NCBI GenBank assembly: GCA_020912385.1
Contig: CP087219.1
Span: 682,001 to 746,000 of the forward strand
DNA from: Neofusicoccum parvum
Lineage: Eukaryota; Ascomycota; Dothideomycetes; Botryosphaeriales; Botryosphaeriaceae
Length of the DNA stretch: 64,000 nucleotides
Reading direction: 5' to 3'
Part shown: one piece after another, positions 59,644-64,000 of the stretch
Layout: each line of letters opens with the position of its first letter
How positions within the stretch are numbered: the first letter of the stretch is position 1
Program-made: the position numbers and the translations under genes
The notes under the pieces: model-generated
What the model was told of the DNA's origin: nothing
The model's input: only the letters and a program-made list of their open reading frames with translations
The model's database searches: none

Positions 59644-60714
59644 TCAGTGTGCTTCGACGGGCCCGGCCGCGCGTTTCTTGCTGAACCAGTTGCGCTTCTT
59701 CGACTTGGGGCCGGGTGATTCCGTGCGGTCTGTCGCGGCGGGTGCCACGGGAGTCGCCTTCTTCTCCTCCTCCTCCACGGACTTGATGGACGCGGCTACT
59801 GAGTCGTACTTGATCTCGTGAGCGCTCGAGATTGATGCTCGCTGGGAGCACATGCTGTTCCGCGCGGGGTTGCGCGCCGGGATCTCCGGTGCGGCGGCAT
59901 CTTGTTGTTGCTGCGCGCGGTTGCTGGCGGTTCGTGCCATTTCGAGGTACTCTATTCGGAGGATTAGCCCCACTGCTTTCTCGCCGCGTCTAGAGGTCAG
60001 GTGCTTCATACGTGATTGCGTGGATGAGTCGCTAGAGTTGGACTTCGTAGAGGAAGAGGAGCTGCCGGCTTGCTCGTCGGCTGGTGAAATGGTCAGTCCC
60101 GAGCATGAAGTTGGGATGGGATGATGCGAACCTTCTTCGTTCTCTTCCACCATGGTAGAGATGTGCGGGCTCCTGACGAAGGACGACGCCCGTGTGGCTG
60201 GACGAGAGCGGTAGGATTTATGTTGCCTCTTGCGGCCAGATAGGTTGGGAGCCTTGCTAGGATCATACGTGTACATGGTCGGCAGGAAGTCCGATTGCCT
60301 TGTCTGCAAAACCATGCGGCCACTGGGGCTGGGATTCTGGCTACGGGACATCATGACGGAATCGATGGAGAGATCACTGTTCGTCCGGCTGGACGGACGG
60401 CCACGAGAAGCGAGATTCGGCTCGCTGGCAGCGTTCCTGGTGACGAGAGGCATGGGTGGTAATGATTTGACCGAAGAGCTGCTGGATGTGCGGAGGTTGC
60501 TGGGCCGTTGCGGCGTATATGTATTCTTCGGGAATGCCACGGCTCCATTTGGAATATCGGTGGATGCGCGTGATAGACTGGGGCGAGCAGTAGCTGGTGC
60601 GGAAGCTGGTGCGGCCGTGGACTCGCTAGCTGTCGTTTCTTTTGGTGCTAGTGTTTCCTTTTGCTGCGGGTCGGCAGCCTTCTTGGACTTCTTGACCTTG
60701 GTGAAGATGGACAT
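59644..60714 (-). CDS. Ser-rich hypothetical protein
   Basis: An open frame of 356 residues starting MSIFTKVKKSKKAADPQQKE. It is disordered, with Ser/Pro/Arg clusters (SNLRTSSSSSVKSLPPM, SGRKRQHKSYRSRPATRASS) and a basic C-terminus (GPKSKKRNWFSKKRAAGP). A short helical block around RRGEKAVGLILRIEYLEMARTASNRAQQQ is the only likely folded part. A 51-nt in-frame segment at 60131-60081 has a GT start, a GACTGAC branch and a TCACCAG end; if spliced, it joins EENEE to ADEQAG and the protein is 339 residues. A TATATA motif at about 60790 lies 75 bp upstream of the start codon. No family recognised. Confidence 0.7.
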   Translation of the reverse strand: MSIFTKVKKSKKAADPQQKETLAPKETTASESTAAPASAPATARPSLSRASTDIPNGAVAFPKNTYTPQRPSNLRTSSSSSVKSLPPMPLVTRNAASEPNLASRGRPSSRTNSDLSIDSVMMSRSQNPSPSGRMVLQTRQSDFLPTMYTYDPSKAPNLSGRKRQHKSYRSRPATRASSFVRSPHISTMVEENEEGSHHPIPTSCSGLTISPADEQAGSSSSSTKSNSSDSSTQSRMKHLTSRRGEKAVGLILRIEYLEMARTASNRAQQQQDAAAPEIPARNPARNSMCSQRASISSAHEIKYDSVAASIKSVEEEEKKATPVAPAATDRTESPGPKSKKRNWFSKKRAAGPVEAH

Positions 60715-62184
60715 GTTGACGACGGGCAGGTGTAGGCGGGCGAGAGCAGGCTGTAGTTTGCAGTTCCGGACGGCCGAGATGGAAGACGGTTATATATCAA
60801 CGACGATGTGTGTCGAACCCGCAGCCACGGCGGTGGGAGCAACCGTGGTTCGCGCTTGTGGTCGCGCCGGTAGATCACCTGGCTGCCAAATGCGGCCGTA
60901 CCAGCGCTGGGGAAATCCGCGGATGGCCCAAGGTCTGGACGTCAAAGGCCACAGCAGCCACTGGGCTGATGGTTAACGCCGACAGGCAGGAGCGCTGGCG
61001 GTGGTCGAGGCGGCGGGCCGCGGTGCCAATGGTCCGCTGTGCCTGAACGGGACGAGAATGCAAGGGGCGATGCCGACGTGGAGCGGGCGGAGCACTGGGA
61101 CAGCACCGCGCCGAGGGAGACAACAAGCCTTTGATTGCTTTTTGGCGGGCTGCGAGCGAGGGGAGGGGCGGAGACGGTTCGATTGACGAGGCGAAGATGA
61201 GCAGCGGCGTCTCTTACATACGTGGGATTCATCCAGGATTATTGAAACGGGTCACAGGCAGGCTTACCGTCACATTGGCATTGGCGCCACGCAGGTGCAG
61301 GGGCCGTATCTCTAGCGGTCGGTGGCTTCTAAGCTTTTCTTGGTCGCTTGACGGGCTCGTACTGCTTCCATCCAAGCCCGCGGCTCGGCCGGCTAAGCTG
61401 ATCGGACGCAGCCGTCAACAGCAAATCACTCAGCGCCGCTCAGCAATGACTCGAGCCGATCCTGCGCCGCTGCCGCTCCTGGAAATAGAGATTCTCCGCC
61501 GCAGGTTGGGCGGCGGTTGGGACTGCCCAGTCGCCGCCAGAGCTGTGGCTTGACGCCTGGCGGGTGGCTGACGCCGGGAAATACCACTTCTCCACCGCGC
61601 AGCGCGGGCTCCGGCGGTGGTGCGATTGTTGCTGAGGCATTGGACGCTGTCCCGCCCACGTCTGCGTCCAATATTGCCGCCAGCACGTGTCGCGCGGCCC
61701 CGCCGTTGCTCGTCAGACTCGAGATGCAGTCGAGCTGAGCGAATCGATAGATGCTGCAGCCGTCGGGAGATGCTCCACCAGGCTGCCGCGGCTGAACTCT
61801 GCTCTGCACGGCGATAAGATGCACAGGGCCCGGCGACTGGCCATGGCCGGGCGGCGCCTATCGTGCAGAAGTGGCCAGATCTGGATACCAGCAGCCAGAG
61901 CATGGCCGTTCTGGGCTCCCGACGCCCTGGATAGGCGGCGGCGGACAGGGCTCCTTCCGCGACGGTCAATTGACTGCAGGCCTCGCGCGGCTGGGGCCGT
62001 GGTGCGTGTGCGTGCGTGTGCGTGGTGCTCGTGGCTGCCTGCATCGTGGGCCGGAGCGTTGTCGGACAATACACGTAGATGAGCAGGAGTCCAAGCGCGG
62101 GTGGATGGGGACGCCCAGGTCCGCTAAGAGCCCCTCCGAAACCACGCTCCGCCGCGCGCCCCGGCCGCCGTGGGGGCGGGAGAG

Positions 62185-62214
62185 GGCACTGGCACTGGCA
62201 CTGGCACTGGCAGT
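62185..62214 (+). repeat. (GGCACT)n hexanucleotide repeat
   Basis: Four exact GGCACT units plus a partial fifth, in intergenic sequence upstream of PSY2. A short GGGCAGC run follows at about 62506-62525. Confidence 0.85.
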
Positions 62215-63183
62215 ACGGGTTATAACAAGGGCGCCGCCCGCCCTGGTGCTGGGTCGCCCACGTGCGGGCGTGGTGATCCAGCACCGTTTGCAGACGAGCG
62301 TTGCGGGAATGTGCCAGCCCTGCGCCCTGCACCCGTGGCCGCGCTGCCCTGGCCTGTCGGCAGCGAGCACGACAGCCCGCCAGAAGGGGCAGCTAGCTGT
62401 CAGCCAGGCCGGCACATGCAGCTCCCCCGGCGCCGGCGCGGCCGTGGACGCTGCGCGTGCGGCTGAGACGGCGAGCCCGTGCCGGCAGCGCGGCACAGGC
62501 CGTGGGCAGCGGGCAGCGGGCAGCGGAGCGCGCGCAGGGCCGGCTGGGCGGGTGGGCTGGACCGCAAGAGCCGTCGCCGTGTGCGAGCGGCCGTCCAGAT
62601 AAGATTTAGATTTGGCTGCGCAGCCGCCGCGCTTCGTGCAGTGGATCGGCGGCGGCCTGAGGCAGCCAGCGCGCGGGCTATTTTGGGCGTCGCGGCGGGC
62701 AGGGCGCGTGGCGGCCCAGTCGTTTCGTCACCAGCCAAGCCGACACTGGCAGCCTGCCAGCGGAGCAGCACACCTGCGCGCCGTCCCCAGCCCTCCGCCG
62801 CGCTGCCTCCTCCGCCCTGCAACCTTAACGCCTCGCTGCTGTCGATAGCGGCGACGTCATTTCGCTCCCCTCATCAGCCATCGCCGCCAGCGCCGCAGCC
62901 TCTGCTCCCCGCCGTGTCTGCGTGCCCGCCGAGCGAGCCCGTTGCAGGTGGTCTGGACTCGGCACCGTTCCCGCCCGCTTATCGCACGTTATCGACGCTC
63001 GTCAATTAGCCCCTAACGACGCAAAAGCCTCCCCGACCGGAGCGCGGCCCTCTGCAAGACACGACGCGCCCACCGTCGCCCTTCCGTCGATCTCGTCTCA
63101 ACCGCCTGTCATCACTCGATCCGGCGCTCGCTTCCCCGACCCGTGGCAAGCGCCCGAAGGCCCTAAAGGAGCCGTTGTTTGTA

Positions 63184-63199
63184 CGCGCGCGCGCGCGCG
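63184..63199 (+). repeat. (CG)n tract in the PSY2 leader
   Basis: Eight consecutive CG dinucleotides about 190 bp upstream of the PSY2 start codon, probably in the 5' untranslated region or core promoter. Confidence 0.8.
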
Positions 63200-63387
63200 T
63201 CGTCGCCCCCAACCCCAGTCGCCTCGTGCGCCGTCTCGCCCGACCGCGACGTACCAGACCCTTCGCGACACCTCAACCATCGCCATCTCCACTCCCCGAC
63301 CAAGGTCGCATCCGTCGGGCGCACAGCTGTTCCAACCGTCTCGGCCCAAAGCCCGAGTGACGGGAGGACGGCAGCCTCGCGCCCACT

Positions 63388-64000
63388 ATGGCCCTGGCCG
63401 CGCAGCCGGCAAACGATCGCAAGCGCGTCAAGGTCTACGAGCTTAAGAATGGCGACTGGTTTGACAGAGGTACCGGTTTCTGCACCGGTACCATGGTGAA
63501 TGTATGTCGTGATGCCTGCCCAAGCCGCCCCCAGTGCGCGCGCGCGCGACCCTGCTGCTGCTGCTGCTGCCGCCGCCGCCGCCGCTGCTGCTGCGCAACG
63601 TGCTGACGAGCCTTGCCACCCGCAGGATGAAGCGCGCATCTACGTCCAGTCCGAAGACGAGCCAATACGCACCCTGCTCGAGACCCGCGTCACCAAGGAT
63701 GATGGATATCAGAAGCAACAAGGTGAAACAGGAAGCTGCGGCACCAACTGGCGGATGGGACATGCTGAGAATTGCGCAGATACGCTCATCGTGTGGACTG
63801 AGCAGAATGGCACCGATATGGCGCTTAGCTTCCAGGAGGCAGAGGGCTGTGGGGCTATATGGTATGCTGTCGCGCCCGGCCAGGCCTACGGGGGTTGCTA
63901 ACCGCATTCCTAGGGACTTCGTCAGTGAGGTGCAATCCCACCTAATCTCGCTTTCAGGAGCTGGTGAGTCTCCACCCGCGCAAGCGCGTCATTTCTTCTG
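63388..64000 (+). CDS. PSY2: Protein phosphatase 4 regulatory subunit 3 (Psy2/SMEK), 5' part
   Basis: Exons 63388-63501, 63626-63722, 63780-63861 and 63914-63963 are present; the fourth ends at a GTGAGT donor and the gene continues past the window. The N-terminus MALAAQPANDRKRVKVYELK and the following WFDRGTGFCTG, YVQSEDEP, TRVTKDDGYQKQQDTLIVW and SFQEAEGC blocks form the PH/EVH1-like domain that opens all Psy2/SMEK proteins, so the call is firm despite truncation. With Pph3 and Psy4 it forms the PP4 complex that dephosphorylates DNA-damage targets such as gamma-H2A and Rad53. The armadillo-like remainder lies outside. Intron 1 (63502-63625, 124 nt) carries a CTG/CCG triplet tract. Confidence 0.93.
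63549..63596 (+). repeat. CTG/CCG triplet tract inside PSY2 intron 1
   Basis: The run reads CTGCTGCTGCTGCTGCTG, then several CCG, then further CTG units, preceded by a GCGCGCGCGC stretch. It lies between a GTATGT donor (63502) and a CGCAG acceptor (63625). Confidence 0.85.

Larger units (their letters stand above)
60715..63387. other. 2.7-kb divergent intergenic region
   Basis: Very GC-rich; open frames of 130-300 codons on both strands (for example 61430-62332 minus) are Ala/Arg/Pro-rich and mutually overlapping, so they are treated as artefacts. It contains several simple repeats and ends in the leader of PSY2. Confidence 0.5.

Noticed and set aside
61430..62332. 300-codon minus-strand frame upstream of PSY2
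   Set aside because: Contains translated simple repeats and mutually overlapping alternatives; no family motif.
1..64000. CRISPR arrays, bacterial operons, insertion sequences
   Set aside because: The window is eukaryotic nuclear DNA with spliceosomal introns; no spaced palindromic repeat arrays or transposase frames were seen.

Overview
The window is nuclear DNA of a filamentous ascomycete (Pezizomycotina; Dothideomycetes is my guess from gene style, not proven). The signs are small introns of about 50-70 nt with GTAAGT/GTATGT donors, CTAAC/CTGAC branch sites and YAG acceptors, a GC-rich composition, genes on both strands at ordinary spacing, and fungal families such as Ecm14, a Sfc1 carrier, twinfilin, Tah18, a GT69 mannosyltransferase and a PNP-NACHT-ankyrin receptor-like protein. 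Exon structures below were derived by hand. Where I give a protein length, the summed exons are divisible by three.

Layout. 0-5 kb: a 3'-partial peroxin-8-like gene (-), a TMEM170-like membrane protein (+) and a disordered protein with a cysteine-rich tail (+). 5-6.6 kb: gene-free, with a TATA box and three short repeats. 6.6-13.6 kb: the pseudo-carboxypeptidase ECM14 (-), divergent from a Sec7-PH ARF exchange factor (+). 13.6-16.8 kb: gene-poor. 16.8-20.3 kb: a six-exon succinate/fumarate carrier (+), convergent with twinfilin (-). 20.3-25.9 kb: accessory-looking stretch with an uncertain Cys-rich exon, a short-chain dehydrogenase (+) and a decayed coding relic. 25.9-30.3 kb: a PNP-NACHT protein followed by a separate, decaying ankyrin ORF. 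30.5-44.5 kb: housekeeping block of TAH18 (-), a two-RRM protein (+), mitochondrial EF-G2 (-) sharing a 227-bp promoter with VPS17 (+), and homoserine O-acetyltransferase (-). 45-49.6 kb: a P450 and a CAP59-type mannosyltransferase (both -). 51.9-56.1 kb: a coiled-coil protein (+) convergent with an SLC35F-like transporter (-). 59.6-64 kb: a Ser-rich hypothetical protein (-) and the 5' end of PSY2 (+).

No operon-like logic or complete secondary-metabolite cluster is visible; most genes are independent core functions (iron-sulfur assembly, mitochondrial translation, endosomal sorting, actin, methionine synthesis, glycosylation). The most unusual locus is the NLR-like gene at 25.9-30.3 kb. It has a predicted N-terminal membrane helix, a PNP domain with a hydrophobic replacement segment, a NACHT ATPase, and an ankyrin domain interrupted by a stop and continued in a separate downstream ORF built of 102-bp tandem units whose end is eroding.
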